NCBI GenBank assembly: GCA_016868575.1
Contig: VGGL01000016.1
Span: 1 to 39,775, forward strand
DNA from: Bacteroidota bacterium
GTDB lineage: Bacteria; Bacteroidota; Bacteroidia; Bacteroidales; FEN-979
DNA length: 39,775 bases
Direction: 5' to 3'
In this document: one piece after another, positions 7,569-17,107 of the stretch
Layout of the letters: every line of letters starts with the position of its first letter
How positions within the stretch are numbered: the stretch's first letter is position 1
Translations under genes and position numbers: made by a program
Notes under the pieces: generated by a model
Seen by the model: the letters and a program-made list of their open reading frames with translations, nothing else
What the model was told of the DNA's origin: nothing
Database searches by the model: none

Positions 7569-8243
7569 CTATTTCTTCTGCTTTCTGACCCGCTCAGGTA
7601 CCGGTTCATTGATAATATACTGAACCCGGATAGAAATGGCATTGTTGTATTGCTTGCGGGTGAATGGCTCGCCCGGATCCGGGTCAAAGACGCGGGTTCG
7701 GATTTTCATCAGCGAATAGCTATAACGAAGATCCAGCCAAAACCGCTTGTAAATTCTGAAACGTACTTCTCCAATCCAACTCAAATCATTCTTCGCATAA
7801 GGCCCTCCCGACAAAGAGGTTTCTGTCCTTCTGTCATGCTCCCATTCTTTGACCCCGACCAGTTGTCCATAGGAAATGCCGGTCCCTGCAGAGATAACCT
7901 TTCGGTCGGATATATTGATCATCACGGGCACCTCGACATAATTGAGGCTCAGCTTATACATCCCGTTCTGGCTGGAATCAGCATACTGTGCTTTCTGATA
8001 GCTCCCTTTCTGGCTGAACAGGATTTCCAGGCCGGCGCTCCAGCGTCCGGACTTTCCAAAAGGAACAATGGCTTGTGCGCCACCATTGAAGCCATATTTC
8101 CGAAATCCATACACCTCGTCTCCATCAACCTGCGTCATATTCATACCCGCCACAACAGCTCCCAGAATACGTTGGGGATATACATCATTCACCGAAAGCA
8201 GAAGTCCGGATAAGGCAAGAAGCAAGTATGAAAAATATCTCAT
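7569..8243 (-). CDS. PorT-like outer-membrane beta-barrel protein
   Basis: The start at 8243 gives 224 residues beginning MRYFSYLLLALSGLLL, a good Sec signal peptide; an ATG five codons upstream (8258) is also possible. The mature part alternates polar and aromatic residues in about eight strands (GGAQAIVPFG, WSAGLEILFSQKGSY, YVEVPVMINI, FWLDLRYSYSLMKIR, NAISIRVQYII). This is the pattern of the small PorT-type outer-membrane barrels common in Bacteroidota. It ends in a short basic tail after the last strand, which is unusual for a barrel that ends in an aromatic. The function is not known. It follows tex on the same strand by 31 bases and may be co-transcribed. Confidence 0.75.
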   Translation of the reverse strand: MRYFSYLLLALSGLLLSVNDVYPQRILGAVVAGMNMTQVDGDEVYGFRKYGFNGGAQAIVPFGKSGRWSAGLEILFSQKGSYQKAQYADSSQNGMYKLSLNYVEVPVMINISDRKVISAGTGISYGQLVGVKEWEHDRRTETSLSGGPYAKNDLSWIGEVRFRIYKRFWLDLRYSYSLMKIRTRVFDPDPGEPFTRKQYNNAISIRVQYIINEPVPERVRKQKK

Positions 8244-8274
8244 CGGCATGTGTTCCAAAGAATCAACGACAAAA

Positions 8275-10422
8275 TTATCTTTTTTGTTTTACAGATTTCA
8301 TGGATAATTGAATTCTTCTTCGCCGAAGATCCACTTCCAGCACTTCCACCATCACTTTCTGGTTCAGTTTGACGATGGTGTTAGGATCCCGGACATAGGT
8401 ATCTGACAGCTGACTGATATGAACCAGTCCGTCCTGGTGGGCACCGACATCGACAAAAGCCCCAAAAGCTGTGATATTCGATATGATGCCGGGCAGGATC
8501 ATCCCGGGTTTAAGGTCTTCGATGCCATGGATATCCTTAGAGAATTCAAACACTTCGAACTGCTGGCGGGGATCTCTTCCCGGCTTTGAAAGTTCTTCCA
8601 TGATGTCATGCAGTGTAGGCAAGCCCACCTCTTTGCTGAGGTACTTTTCAAAATTGATCTTGCGCAGTAAGACAGGTTCTTCGATGAGTTCTTTCACGGA
8701 ACAACCGGTATCTGAAGCAATTTTATTAACAAGGTCATACCGTTCCGGGTGAACGGCGGTGTTATCCAGCGGATTGATCCCATTCCGGATCCGGATAAAC
8801 CCGGCCGCCTGTTCAAAGGCCTTTTCTCCAAAACGGGTTACTTGTAGAAGTTCACTCCGGGAAGAGAAGCTTCCTTTCTTTTCACGGCAGGAAATGATGT
8901 TTTTAGCCAGCACCGGGCCGATACCTGAGACGTATTGCAGCAGTTGCTGGCTGGCTGTGTTGACCTCCACACCCACCGCATTGACACAACTGAGTACCAC
9001 GTCATCCAGGCTCTCTTTCAGCTTACCTTGATCCACATCGTGCTGATACTGACCAACACCTATGGATTTAGGATCGATTTTCACCAATTCAGCAAGGGGA
9101 TCCATGAGCCTTCGTCCGATGGAGACAGCGCCCCTGACGGTCACATCATAATCGGGGAATTCCTGGCGGGCAATGGGAGATGCGGAATAGACCGAAGCGC
9201 CGCTTTCATTGACCATCATGGCAAGGATATCCCGGTCGAAGGGAATCCGGCGGATGAACATTTCAGTCTCCCTGCTTGCCGTGCCATTTCCAATGGCGAT
9301 GGCTTCGATCTGATAGGCGCTGACCAGGTTCAGTATCTTATTCACAGCCTCCCTGACTTCGCTTTGGGGAGGATGGGGATAAATGGTTTCATTGTGGAGC
9401 AATTTTCCGCTACGGTCCAGGCATACAACCTTACAACCCGTCCTGAATCCGGGATCGATGGCCAGCACAATTTTCTCACCCAATGGTGGCGCCATTAAAA
9501 GTTGCCGGAGATTGTCAGCAAATACCCGGATAGCCTCCTTGTCGGCTTTTTCCCTGGCGCTGTTTCGCAGTTCGGTCTCAATGGAAGGGGCCAACAGCCT
9601 TTTATACCCGTCGGCTATTGCTTTTTGAATATAGAGAGCACATGGATTTGCACCATGGATGAAACGATCGGCAAGGATCGACAAGGCCTTTTCGCCTTCT
9701 ACCTGCACAGAGACGCTCAGAAAACCTTCGGATTCCCCCCTGAAAATAGCCAGGATCCGATGGGAAGGAGCCCTTTTCAAGGGTTCATTCCAATCAAAAT
9801 ACTGCTCATATTTCATGGCTTCGCTTTCCTTGCCCTTTGAAACCTTTGAACGGAGGATCCCTTCATGGTGGAACAAACGCCTGATCCTGTCCCGGCAAAA
9901 CCGGTCCTCGCTGATCCATTCCGCTATGATATCACACGCCCCGGCAATGGCTTCCGCTTCACTGTTCACACCCATTTCCGGATTGATGAATTCGGCAGCT
10001 TTGGTTTCCACATCGGTTAACCGTTGCGACATGATCATTTTGGCCAATGGTTCAAGTCCTTTCGCCCTGGCCACCGTCGCACGGGTCTTTTTCTTTGGTC
10101 TGTAAGGAAGGTAGATATCCTCCAACTCCGACATGGAAGCAGCTTGCTGTATTTGTTCTTCTAATTCCGGGATGAGTTTTTCCTGTTCCCGGATAGAATT
10201 AAGTATTACCTCTTTCCTGGCATCCAGGTCTTTGAGTTGCTTGTACCTGTCGCGTATATCCGTGATGGCGACTTCATCAAGGCTTCCTGTGAGTTCTTTT
10301 CGGTAACGGGCAATGAACGGCACACTTGCGCCATGTTCCAGCAGAAATAAGGTATTCTGAACCTGATCAGGTTTCAAGTTCATCTCCGCTGCAATGGCAA
10401 CAGCATAATTAGATTGTTCCAT
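8275..10422 (-). CDS. tex: Tex-type RNA-binding transcription accessory protein
   Basis: This is a 715-residue Tex homologue counting from ATG 10422 (MEQSNYAVAIAAEM). An in-frame ATG 13 codons upstream is less likely. The order of domains is standard: helical N-terminal Tex domain with EDIYLPYRPKKKTRATVA, a YqgF/RNase H-like fold opening LAIDPGFRTGCKVVCLD, helix-hairpin-helix motifs (NTASQQLLQYVSGIGPVLA), and a C-terminal S1 RNA-binding domain (GIISNITAFGAFVDVG through RRRRIQLSMKSV). Tex binds nucleic acid and affects transcription and stress tolerance; the exact activity is not settled. Length and motifs are normal. Confidence 0.95.
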   Translation of the reverse strand: MEQSNYAVAIAAEMNLKPDQVQNTLFLLEHGASVPFIARYRKELTGSLDEVAITDIRDRYKQLKDLDARKEVILNSIREQEKLIPELEEQIQQAASMSELEDIYLPYRPKKKTRATVARAKGLEPLAKMIMSQRLTDVETKAAEFINPEMGVNSEAEAIAGACDIIAEWISEDRFCRDRIRRLFHHEGILRSKVSKGKESEAMKYEQYFDWNEPLKRAPSHRILAIFRGESEGFLSVSVQVEGEKALSILADRFIHGANPCALYIQKAIADGYKRLLAPSIETELRNSAREKADKEAIRVFADNLRQLLMAPPLGEKIVLAIDPGFRTGCKVVCLDRSGKLLHNETIYPHPPQSEVREAVNKILNLVSAYQIEAIAIGNGTASRETEMFIRRIPFDRDILAMMVNESGASVYSASPIARQEFPDYDVTVRGAVSIGRRLMDPLAELVKIDPKSIGVGQYQHDVDQGKLKESLDDVVLSCVNAVGVEVNTASQQLLQYVSGIGPVLAKNIISCREKKGSFSSRSELLQVTRFGEKAFEQAAGFIRIRNGINPLDNTAVHPERYDLVNKIASDTGCSVKELIEEPVLLRKINFEKYLSKEVGLPTLHDIMEELSKPGRDPRQQFEVFEFSKDIHGIEDLKPGMILPGIISNITAFGAFVDVGAHQDGLVHISQLSDTYVRDPNTIVKLNQKVMVEVLEVDLRRRRIQLSMKSVKQKR

Positions 10423-10614
10423 GTTTATTCGTTTCGGGCTTAGATCCGCCAGTCCATCCATCTCTTTTCAACGGTGAATACTTCCACGTGATCAAAAATA
10501 CGCTTAATTCTGTTTCTCAAGGTATAAACTCAACAACGTTGTCGGAATCGGAATATGGCGTTGATGCCGGATGTTCATCCCCAGTAAATTGCCGGACGAT
10601 GGGAATTCCTTCCA

Positions 10615-12615
10615 TCACCGCAGGAGTGTAACAGTCCCTTTAAAAACCACATCCTCCTTTTGGATGATTGATTCGTTAAAAAAACCGATTACAACCTTCC
10701 AGGAATATACATCCGATGGACAAGGTTTTCCTGCTTTGGTGCCATCCCAGCCCTTCATGATATCTGTGGATTCAAAGATCAGCTCGCCCCAACGATTATA
10801 AATGACCATTGAAAATCTGATTCCTTCGGTAAGCTGGCCGATTACTTTAAAGGTATCGTTAAGTCCATCGTTGTTTGGAGTAAATGCATTGGGGATGTAG
10901 TACTCATAGATCGTAACAGTGATGGTATCGGAGTTATAACAGCATTTGTTGTCCTTCACCCTAACCCAGTAATCTCCCCTGGCATCAACTGTAATGATCG
11001 AATCAGTAGCGCCGGTTGACCACAGGTACTCATCATATCCTCCTCCAGCGTGGAGGGAGACGGAAGTTCCAACATAAATTTGGACATCCGGTCCAAGGTC
11101 AACATTGGGTAGCTCATGAATTGTAACAGTCTCTGAACTGGTGTAGGAAGTATCATGGTACGTTTCTGTCAGGATCACCTGATAATCTCCCGGGGCTGTA
11201 AAGACATGATATGGGTTGAAATCGTCGGATGTGTTGGCTCCCCCTGAAGAGGGATCGTCAAAATTCCAGAGCACTTCATCAATATTGGTTCGATTCACGA
11301 TAGAGAACATCGTCGCCTCACCAGAGCAGGCGCTGTCATACTTAAAGGAAGGAATATCGAGGTAACTCTGGACGAAATTCGGAAGTCCGAATTCACTTGA
11401 GCGGTCACCCAGATAGAATCCCTGATCAGGAATATCATTCACCATGTTATAGTTGCATGCATGTCCAGGCCTGTCGGGGTTATGAATAACCGCCAAACTG
11501 TCTTTTGCAAAAAACTGATTGATACTTCGGGCGACATAGATTTTTCTGTCCGGGCCCAATTGCAATTCACCCAGGCGGATCGTGGAATCGATGGCCACCT
11601 GAATAGCTGAATTCAATATATCCTGCGGGGTACCGGCATGGAGGTCGAACTGGAAAATCCTGGACGGGAATGAGGGTAAAAGGTTCACAATGTCCATCGT
11701 ACTTACATAAAGTTTGCTGACATCCTGTGAGAACTCGACTCCATAGGCGCTTACATAGGTGGCAGGTGAGGTGATCACATTCGACAGTTCACCGGTAGCG
11801 TTATTAAAATCAAAAATTTCAAACAAATTGGATCCGGAGATGGCCAGCGCAAGTTTGGAGCCATCGGGAGATAGCTTCATGAAGCCAATGGAGTTGTTGT
11901 CTTGAATATTTCCTCCCTGGTATGTGCCGATGGCCGAGACAACCGGCTGCTCAACCCCTGATGGGGTGACAGGATAAACGTAGAACTCATCGGAATTCCA
12001 TTTATGGGTCACCACCCAGAAATCTCTTCCATTGCTGTGTTTCACAGCTGTAATCTTTTCGCTAACCTCAGGAAGAAGCGGTTGATTGATGATATCCGTA
12101 ACGTCTCCCAATCCACTTCTCAGGTTCATATCCACGATCGAATAACGCAAACCGTTTGTGCCAAAGGGCGGAGGCAATACAAGGTCGATTGTAAAGACAT
12201 AATATTTGGTAGGTACTGATGGGTGGGGTACAATGATGCAAGGTTGGGTTGAACCAGGATCACCGTAGAGGCCTGTCCCGTTGGGCATCTTTTGGAAAGT
12301 CCGGTCCCAAACCGAAACGCCATCGGTGAAAAATTGCAGGTTGCCAAGACTGTCGGAGATAACGGCACAACTTTTCAGGACCTTGAGAACGTTATTATCA
12401 GTCAATGATACCGGTGGGTCGAGGTTGAAATTAATTCCGGCATAGTTTCCAAAATACCAGATATAAGCCTGCTTCATGGAGGCAGGACAGTCGGTTCTAA
12501 GTTGATCTGTCGATTTGAGAAACTGGCCATAGGCACATGAATTGAACGCCACCATCCATGCCATCAGTAACAACAAGATATGCGGGAAAAGCTTAGCAAC
12601 GGGTTTCTTCATCAT
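10615..12615 (-). CDS. Surface beta-propeller/PKD protein with T9SS type B (CHU_C) sorting domain
   Basis: A 666-residue exported protein. The signal peptide occupies roughly 1-30 (FPHILLLLMAWMVAFNSCAYGQ). Next is a WD40-like propeller starting with IWYFGNYAGINFN and LQFFTDGVSVWD, with repeated SPDGSKLALA- and DVSKLYVST-type blades. A PKD domain lies near 440-500 (VLWNFDDPSSGG...YHVFTAPGDYQVILTE), then an Ig-like linker (YLWSTGATDSI). The last 90 residues are the gliding-motility-associated C-terminal domain: IPNAFTPNNDGLNDTF, IYNRWGELIFES and GWDGTKAGKPCPSDVYSW. That is the T9SS type B signal. Ligand or substrate is unknown. It is the last gene of the 17046-10615 set, 93 bases after the previous one. 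Confidence 0.9.
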   Translation of the reverse strand: MMKKPVAKLFPHILLLLMAWMVAFNSCAYGQFLKSTDQLRTDCPASMKQAYIWYFGNYAGINFNLDPPVSLTDNNVLKVLKSCAVISDSLGNLQFFTDGVSVWDRTFQKMPNGTGLYGDPGSTQPCIIVPHPSVPTKYYVFTIDLVLPPPFGTNGLRYSIVDMNLRSGLGDVTDIINQPLLPEVSEKITAVKHSNGRDFWVVTHKWNSDEFYVYPVTPSGVEQPVVSAIGTYQGGNIQDNNSIGFMKLSPDGSKLALAISGSNLFEIFDFNNATGELSNVITSPATYVSAYGVEFSQDVSKLYVSTMDIVNLLPSFPSRIFQFDLHAGTPQDILNSAIQVAIDSTIRLGELQLGPDRKIYVARSINQFFAKDSLAVIHNPDRPGHACNYNMVNDIPDQGFYLGDRSSEFGLPNFVQSYLDIPSFKYDSACSGEATMFSIVNRTNIDEVLWNFDDPSSGGANTSDDFNPYHVFTAPGDYQVILTETYHDTSYTSSETVTIHELPNVDLGPDVQIYVGTSVSLHAGGGYDEYLWSTGATDSIITVDARGDYWVRVKDNKCCYNSDTITVTIYEYYIPNAFTPNNDGLNDTFKVIGQLTEGIRFSMVIYNRWGELIFESTDIMKGWDGTKAGKPCPSDVYSWKVVIGFFNESIIQKEDVVFKGTVTLLR

Positions 12616-12708
12616 TTCTTTTCTCTGGCATTATGATTGGACAACGCATAATGTCCGGTTCTGTTTTGAATTAATTTGACAATAGGTTTAAATAAAAGTA
12701 ATGATAAA

Positions 12709-14946
12709 CTACCTGATGAGCACCTTGCAAACCCTGTTTATGAGTGATCCATTGATATGAATAAAATACAGGCCGGCCGGCAGTTCAGATACATCAAATC
12801 CGACTTCGGGTGCTTGGCGTTGCATATTGCTGAGCGATTTCACATCCATGACCTTGCCGTGCGTATTCATGAGCGTAATAGTAGCTGAGTATTCCTTTAG
12901 CAACTTAACGAAGAGCATGTCAGAGGCGGGATTCGGAAATACTTTAATGCCGTCGACATCTTGTTCGTCGATGCCGACGCAGGCGCTATAATCAAAGATG
13001 ATATTGATGGATGCAGAAGATTTACAACCATATTCACTGGTTACTTCCACAGTAAGGGTTTGTGTATTGAATCCAATGCCAGAAGTTCCAACCTGGATTG
13101 TTCTTGTATCCCGTCCGTTTGACCATAAGTAGGTAGACCCGGGGTTACCGGCATCGAGGGTCAGGGTATCGTAGATACATACGATGGTGTCAGCCGGTCC
13201 CAGATAGATGAGCGGGTCAGGTCGAATTCCGACAGCGACATCTCCTTCCACAAGATTGAACATATCATCCACTTTGACATGATAGGTAGTTGGCACTGTT
13301 GGGGAAACAAGCGGGTTTGCTTGTGTTGATGAAAATCCAGCCGGGACAGATGACCATTCATAGGAATAACTTCCGGCATTTCCGCCACCTGCAGAAGCAT
13401 GAAGTTGGACGGTTTCCCCTATGCAAATCATGGGAGGGGTGGCCACCGGATTGACGTTGAGGGGACCGCCCGTGATTTCAACAGTAACATTGGCGAGGTT
13501 ATTACTCACACAACCGGTTGTTACATCATCCACTGTCAATGAATAGACTGTTGTCTGTGTCAGGTAAACTGTTTGAGGATCCTTTACATTGGGGTTGGCA
13601 ACTTTATCGGCAGGAGTCCAATGGTAATGATAATTGCCGGAGCCCTGGGTGGCGTTGCCGTGTAAAAAGGTGTATGTCCCGTGTGGAATGCCGGTATTGG
13701 TACCCGCATCGGCCAGAGGCAAAGGATGAATTGTAACGGTCACAGAGGCGTTCGCAGTGGTAAAACCGTCAGTTACCGCAACATGATATTGCCCGGTCTG
13801 TGCAGGTTGAACCATAGGATCCTGCAGGGTGGAAGAAAAACCATCCGGACCGGTCCATTGGAATGTATAGTTTCCGGCACCACCTGACGGGAGTGCATGA
13901 AGCTGGGTTGTAGCGCCAGGGCATATCTCCGAAGGCTGCGCTGCAGCACTGGCCCCAAGAGGACCACCGGTGACATCAACCGTCATCACATCAGTATCCG
14001 TACAGGAAGCACTGTCATCAACAACGGTTAGCGTGAACATTTGAGTGGCAGTCAGGTTGACGGTAGTCGGTTTGGCAATGTTTGGGTTAACCAGCAGGTT
14101 GGCTGGTTCCCAGTGATAATCATAATGTGCGCTCCCTTGTGATGCAGATCCATTAAGGGTAGTATTTGCACCATATGGAATGGATTGATCAGAGCCGGCA
14201 TTGGCAGTAGTATTGTAGACATGAACAAGGGTTGTTGTTGGATCAAGAACTTGTCCGTTGGCTGTTACGTAGAGACTGTATAACCCATTATGGGACATAT
14301 TAACATTAAGGATGGTCGGATTTTGGACGTTGGATGTCCACCCGTTGGGGCCTTCCCAATGGTAGGTTGCTCCCCAAACCGAACTGGCGGTTAGCTGGAG
14401 TGTTTGGCCAACACAAAGCGGGCTGTTGCTACTGCATGGCGGGGGAAGGATCGAGCAGTCAGTAGTACCCGTCCCCGCAGTCTGGGAAAAGTTGATATTA
14501 CAAGGCTGATTGGAATAATTGGTAATAAGTAAGATATAATATTGTCCCGTAAGCCCGTTGGGAATGTCAGCCCATTCCTGCGGATTGGGAGAGTAGCTGC
14601 AATCCACCACTTTGTTACAGGTAAGCTCATTGCAAGCATTCTGAGAAGTAAAAGGACCCCAGAGGCAGAAGTCAATATCCACCAGTGGCGTGCTGTACAT
14701 ATAGATTGTAATATTCCCGGGATTCCCAATCTTCATGAAATACCAGGCAGGATTTGGTCTCGTGGTAAGACAACTGTAACAAGGTCCAGGCTGGGCGGTT
14801 CCGGCATTGACACCGGCCGGAAATGTGTAATTCGTGCCGGTACAAAATGGCAAGGAATTCTCACATAGGCTATTTCCACCCACCTGTGCCCGAACAACGC
14901 TCAGAAGACCAAAAATAATAAAGATGAGTAAGGATATCTTTTTCAT
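12709..14946 (-). CDS. Multi-domain Ig/PKD-like surface protein with T9SS type A sorting domain
   Basis: The start at 14946 gives 745 residues and a clean signal peptide (MKKISLLIFIIFGLLSVVRAQ). The longer frame to 15078 runs into the preceding gene and is rejected. After a cysteine-rich jelly-roll-like N-terminal domain (about 22-165; NPAWYFMKIGNPG, VDIDFCLWGPF) come alternating units. Ig-like modules containing a GP-GWTS or GP-GFSS turn lie at about 165-245, 330-408 and 495-576. PKD-like modules at about 247-328 and 410-493 share YHW-PA and NPN. Next is a CIYDTLTLDAGNPGSTYLWS module (about 580-660). The C-terminal 80 residues (VFPNPASDMLFVKL ... PAGLYFIHING) are a T9SS type A domain. It is probably an adhesive surface filament or scaffold. 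It starts 4 bases after the small gene at 14951. Confidence 0.9.
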   Translation of the reverse strand: MKKISLLIFIIFGLLSVVRAQVGGNSLCENSLPFCTGTNYTFPAGVNAGTAQPGPCYSCLTTRPNPAWYFMKIGNPGNITIYMYSTPLVDIDFCLWGPFTSQNACNELTCNKVVDCSYSPNPQEWADIPNGLTGQYYILLITNYSNQPCNINFSQTAGTGTTDCSILPPPCSSNSPLCVGQTLQLTASSVWGATYHWEGPNGWTSNVQNPTILNVNMSHNGLYSLYVTANGQVLDPTTTLVHVYNTTANAGSDQSIPYGANTTLNGSASQGSAHYDYHWEPANLLVNPNIAKPTTVNLTATQMFTLTVVDDSASCTDTDVMTVDVTGGPLGASAAAQPSEICPGATTQLHALPSGGAGNYTFQWTGPDGFSSTLQDPMVQPAQTGQYHVAVTDGFTTANASVTVTIHPLPLADAGTNTGIPHGTYTFLHGNATQGSGNYHYHWTPADKVANPNVKDPQTVYLTQTTVYSLTVDDVTTGCVSNNLANVTVEITGGPLNVNPVATPPMICIGETVQLHASAGGGNAGSYSYEWSSVPAGFSSTQANPLVSPTVPTTYHVKVDDMFNLVEGDVAVGIRPDPLIYLGPADTIVCIYDTLTLDAGNPGSTYLWSNGRDTRTIQVGTSGIGFNTQTLTVEVTSEYGCKSSASINIIFDYSACVGIDEQDVDGIKVFPNPASDMLFVKLLKEYSATITLMNTHGKVMDVKSLSNMQRQAPEVGFDVSELPAGLYFIHINGSLINRVCKVLIR

Positions 14947-14950
14947 GGGA

Positions 14951-15361
14951 TCACTTTGTTTTGTATTTATCATTCTTTTCCAGCCAGGCAGCTTTGGATG
15001 CAGCATCCATGCCGGATGATTCGCTGGCAACCTGCTGTCTGTATTTATCGAATAACTTAAGCATTTCATCCGTGTCATGCTTGATGGATGCCTGAAAGCC
15101 TATCAGGTCTTTACTCAGATCGCCATCAGTGTTAACAATCCGGTGATCCTGAAAGATCAACTGCAGAAAGTAGATCTTTTCAAACCTCTCAGCAAGAAGC
15201 GAAAAATCAACCTGGAAATAATTGTTAACATCATCCGATCGTTCAAGGATAACAAAAGGTTTAGCATCGGTTGCACTCATTTCTCCCTGGCCGGTATTCT
15301 GGGCAGGTGCCAGGAAGGGAAGAATCGATGCAATAAATAACAGGAAAATAAAACGTTTCAT
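14951..15361 (-). CDS. Small exported protein of unknown function, coupled inside a T9SS cargo operon
   Basis: I do not recognise this 136-residue protein. It has a signal peptide (MKRFIFLLFIASILPFLAPAQ) and a polar, mostly helical mature part (FSLLAERFEKIYFLQLIFQDH, KHDTDEMLKLFDKYRQQV) ending in a lysine-rich tail (AAWLEKNDKYKTK). There is no cysteine and no T9SS sorting domain, so it is likely to stay in the periplasm. Its ATG overlaps the stop of the upstream surface-protein gene (ATGA, 15358-15361), and its stop is 4 bases before the next surface-protein gene. It is therefore very probably translated together with both. A periplasmic chaperone or docking factor for these cargo proteins is an inference from position only. 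Confidence 0.8.
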   Translation of the reverse strand: MKRFIFLLFIASILPFLAPAQNTGQGEMSATDAKPFVILERSDDVNNYFQVDFSLLAERFEKIYFLQLIFQDHRIVNTDGDLSKDLIGFQASIKHDTDEMLKLFDKYRQQVASESSGMDAASKAAWLEKNDKYKTK

Positions 15362-17046
15362 AGATGGTTGTTTTTATTCTTTGATAAATTGCAAAAATGT
15401 TCCGTGTGGTTCTTATTGGTTACCTGAAAGATATAGATACCTTTTGGCAACATTGAGATGATAATGGTTTCCTTTCTTTCCGAAAGAACACCTTCCGTGA
15501 GTTTGGAGCCCCATACATTGAAAATCCTAAAACCGACGGGTTTCGATTGTTCTTTGCGAAGCACCGTTAGGGAATGGCTGGCCGGGTTAGGAAAAATGAC
15601 CGTGGATGGAAGGGTTTCCAATTCCTCTTCACCGACACAGGCCATATAGGAGAATATCACCGTGATAGCAGAGGAATCGATACATCCGGCCTGGCTCGTA
15701 ACCCTAACAGAATAATTCGAAGCTTCAAATCCCAAACCAGATGTTCCGACTCGGATTTGCTGACTAACCGAACCATTTGACCAGAGGAAGGAGGCGCCGG
15801 GGTTACCGGCATCAAGCAGCAACGTATCGTAAATGCAAAGGGTTGTATCCGAAGCTCCCAGGTGAATCTGTGGTAATGGATTTGCCGTCACCGAAACATC
15901 ACCGGTAACCTGATTGAACCCATCATTTACCGACACATGGTAAGTTGTATTCACCACAGGCACGGCGACAGGATTTGGTTGGCTGGAAATGAATCCGGAA
16001 GGAGTTGGCGTCCATGAAAAAGAGTAGTTGCAGGAGTCACCGGTTGCTGACCCATCCGGTTGCGTGAATGCGCCATAAGTAATGGAGACATCATTCCCTG
16101 CGCTCACCTGGGGAGAATTTGTTTCTGTCAGGGAAAACGGATAACCCTGATAACAAGCAGCGTTCAAACACAGGTCACGGATTATTCCAATGATATTCAG
16201 TTGATAGTTACCTTCGAATGCGGGTGGAGAGATCATCAACTGGAATGTTTTACCTTGTGTTCCGCCCGTTGCGCAGGCGGCTCCTGTTACATCAGTGATG
16301 GTGTAAGTTCCGGCAGGGCCGGTCAGGGTGAATTTCTCCGGATGGTGGTTGACATCGGCACACAGGACATTTTCAGAAAACTTGATATACAGGGAGGAAG
16401 CACCGGCACAGAGGATTTCCTCTTGAATACTGTCAATTTGTGGCGGCACATTATCCAGGATGGTCGCAGTTGAGGAGCTGAAATCAAGCGTATAGCCCGA
16501 CTGATTTGTCGAACTCCAGTTACTGATGTTGATCAGGTAGGTTTCTCCCGCGCTAACAGTGATATCCTTGTTGAACTTGCTGCCTACCTGTCCAGGACCG
16601 TTGCAATTGGTGGATCCTCCCATCAAATTGCTGACACCCGTTGGACCGTTATTTCCAATAACACCCCAGGAATTGCAACTCACCTGCAAGCTTGTTGCTT
16701 CCGGATAAAGCTGAGAACATTCGGCATTGGTCATATTGAATACCGACCAATCGTAGTCATTCTGAGGATTATTGGGCGTCAGAACAAACGGTAGGAGTCC
16801 GTTGGTCTGAACTGTGATGACATAGAAAACATCATTCTTCTCTCCATCCATGCACAACGGGCATTGGCTGTTGTCATGAATTTCAGGATAAACATTACCG
16901 TGGCCTACATAAGACTGGATCGTAGTATAAACCGGATTACACACGGGAATAGCAACCAGGCAATCCTGTACGGTAGGAGCCTGTGCATATCCCGATGATG
17001 CGCAAAGTATCATCAATACTACATAAATGCATCTAAACAGGTGCAT
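15358..17046 (-). CDS. Cysteine-rich surface protein with T9SS type A sorting domain
   Basis: A 562-residue exported protein whose signal peptide is MHLFRCIYVVLMILCASSGYAQ. The N-terminal domain (about 23-195) has the DVFYVITVQTNGLLPFVLTP, DYDWSVFNMT and VSCNSWG pattern seen at the front of many Bacteroidota surface proteins. After it come an unassigned beta domain, an Ig-like module (YSFSWTPTPSGFISSQPNP), and a CIYDTLLLDAGNPGASFLWS module nearly the same as that in the 14946 protein. The T9SS type A domain follows (IFPNPASHSLTVL ... PKGIYIFQVTN). It ends in an unusually long basic and asparagine-rich tail (HFCNLSKNKNNHL). It is the first gene of the cargo operon, with a well-formed promoter directly upstream. 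Confidence 0.88.
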   Translation of the reverse strand: MHLFRCIYVVLMILCASSGYAQAPTVQDCLVAIPVCNPVYTTIQSYVGHGNVYPEIHDNSQCPLCMDGEKNDVFYVITVQTNGLLPFVLTPNNPQNDYDWSVFNMTNAECSQLYPEATSLQVSCNSWGVIGNNGPTGVSNLMGGSTNCNGPGQVGSKFNKDITVSAGETYLINISNWSSTNQSGYTLDFSSSTATILDNVPPQIDSIQEEILCAGASSLYIKFSENVLCADVNHHPEKFTLTGPAGTYTITDVTGAACATGGTQGKTFQLMISPPAFEGNYQLNIIGIIRDLCLNAACYQGYPFSLTETNSPQVSAGNDVSITYGAFTQPDGSATGDSCNYSFSWTPTPSGFISSQPNPVAVPVVNTTYHVSVNDGFNQVTGDVSVTANPLPQIHLGASDTTLCIYDTLLLDAGNPGASFLWSNGSVSQQIRVGTSGLGFEASNYSVRVTSQAGCIDSSAITVIFSYMACVGEEELETLPSTVIFPNPASHSLTVLRKEQSKPVGFRIFNVWGSKLTEGVLSERKETIIISMLPKGIYIFQVTNKNHTEHFCNLSKNKNNHL

Positions 17047-17069
17047 CCAGTTACCTCATTTTCAGCAAC

Positions 17070-17101
17070 CAAAGATAGTACTGTTTTTATTTCTGAGCAA
17101 A
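17070..17101 (-). promoter_or_regulatory. Full Bacteroidota promoter (TTTG-N20-TATCTTTG) for the T9SS cargo operon
   Basis: Read on the minus strand, TTTG (17098-17101) is followed by exactly 20 bases and then TATCTTTG (17070-17077). This fits both the -33 and the -7 consensus. The ATG of the 17046 gene is 23 bases further on. It is the best-matching promoter in the window. Confidence 0.75.
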
Positions 17102-17107
17102 TATAAT

